Origin: Pseudomonadota bacterium
GTDB taxonomy: Bacteria; Pseudomonadota; Alphaproteobacteria; Sphingomonadales; Sphingomonadaceae
NCBI GenBank assembly: GCA_023432995.1
Contig: JAEZES010000209.1
Location: forward strand, 1 to 5,914
Direction: 5' to 3'
DNA: 5,914 nucleotides
The translations under genes and the position numbers were made by a program. Shown here one piece after another: positions 5,811-5,914 of the stretch. Each line of letters opens with the position of its first letter. The stretch's first letter is position 1. Under the pieces are notes generated by a model. That model ran no database searches. It saw only the letters and a list, made by a program, of their open reading frames with translations, and was not told the DNA's origin.

Positions 5811-5874
5811 CCTTCTTTCGCACCTGGTGCATCGAGGTGCCTGACGGGCCTAGCGGAGGGGCCACGAAAGAAGG
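5811..5874. repeat. Long inverted repeat with internal hairpins, possible structured RNA or terminator
   Basis: CCTTCTTTCG (5811-5820) and CGAAAGAAGG (5865-5874) form a perfect 10-base-pair outer stem. Inside, CACCT (5821-5825) pairs with AGGTG (5835-5839), and GGCC (5847-5850) with GGCC (5860-5863), so the whole could fold as a three-way junction. On the minus strand it is followed by TTTAGATC, a weak T stretch. It could be a terminator for a leftward gene beyond the window, a leader element of a rightward gene, or a small RNA. I do not recognise a known RNA family. Confidence 0.45.
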
Positions 5875-5914
5875 CTAAGCGGAAGGTCAAACCGAGCCCC
5901 GCCCGGCACATGCC

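Larger units (their letters stand above)
5613..5914. other. Gene-free region upstream of tesB
   Basis: I see no convincing protein gene here; the open frames lack family features and good starts. It should hold the tesB promoter and leader, but I found no good -35/-10 pair. A GAATC (GANTC) site at 5614-5618 lies one base upstream of the tesB ATG. Two groups of inverted repeats, at 5633-5697 and 5811-5874, are listed separately. An ATG at 5910 on the plus strand has no ribosome binding site close by and cannot be judged. Confidence 0.5.

Noticed and set aside
5820..5840. NtrC-type binding site, suggested by GCACC/GGTGC and the known tesB-glnK-amtB link
   Set aside because: The centre is one base instead of about five, and no sigma-54 promoter (GG-N10-GC) was found in the visible region.

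Overview
The window looks like a piece of chromosome from a high-GC alphaproteobacterium, most likely a member of the Sphingomonadales. The reasons are the strong G/C preference at third codon positions, a TonB-dependent receptor ending with a glycine-rich stretch, a MipZ-type ATPase (a family typical of Alphaproteobacteria), and a UvrC whose wording is close to sphingomonad UvrCs as I remember them. This assignment is an inference; no rRNA or tRNA is present to confirm it.

Layout, left to right. (1) Bases 1-549, plus strand: the 3' end of a TonB-dependent outer-membrane receptor gene. (2) Bases 560-1561, minus strand, convergent with the receptor: a 333-residue MipZ-like ParA/MinD-family ATPase. 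(3) Bases 1562-1768: a divergent intergenic region with a perfect 9-base DnaA box, a GANTC methylation site and short palindromes, all just upstream of the ATPase gene. (4) Bases 1769-3778, plus strand: uvrC, complete with its GIY-YIG, iron-sulfur cysteine, UVR, RNase H-like and helix-hairpin-helix parts. (5) Bases 3783-4211: a small GNAT acetyltransferase four bases after the uvrC stop and probably translated with it. (6) Bases 4317-4673: a small secreted protein with a signal peptide and two cysteines, with its own ribosome binding site. (7) A hairpin at 4688-4716 between convergent genes. (8) Bases 4707-5612, minus strand: acyl-CoA thioesterase II (tesB). (9) Bases 5613-5914: no recognisable gene, but two sets of inverted repeats, one of which could fold as a three-way-junction RNA.

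The genes do not form one pathway. They are ordinary chromosomal functions: nutrient uptake, cell division or chromosome positioning, nucleotide excision repair, acetylation, an envelope protein and acyl-CoA hydrolysis. I see no mobile element, CRISPR array, toxin-antitoxin pair or defence cassette, and no clear new multi-gene system. The points most worth checking are the divergent MipZ-like protein with DnaA and GANTC sites in its upstream region, and the unexplained inverted repeats upstream of tesB and at the right edge.
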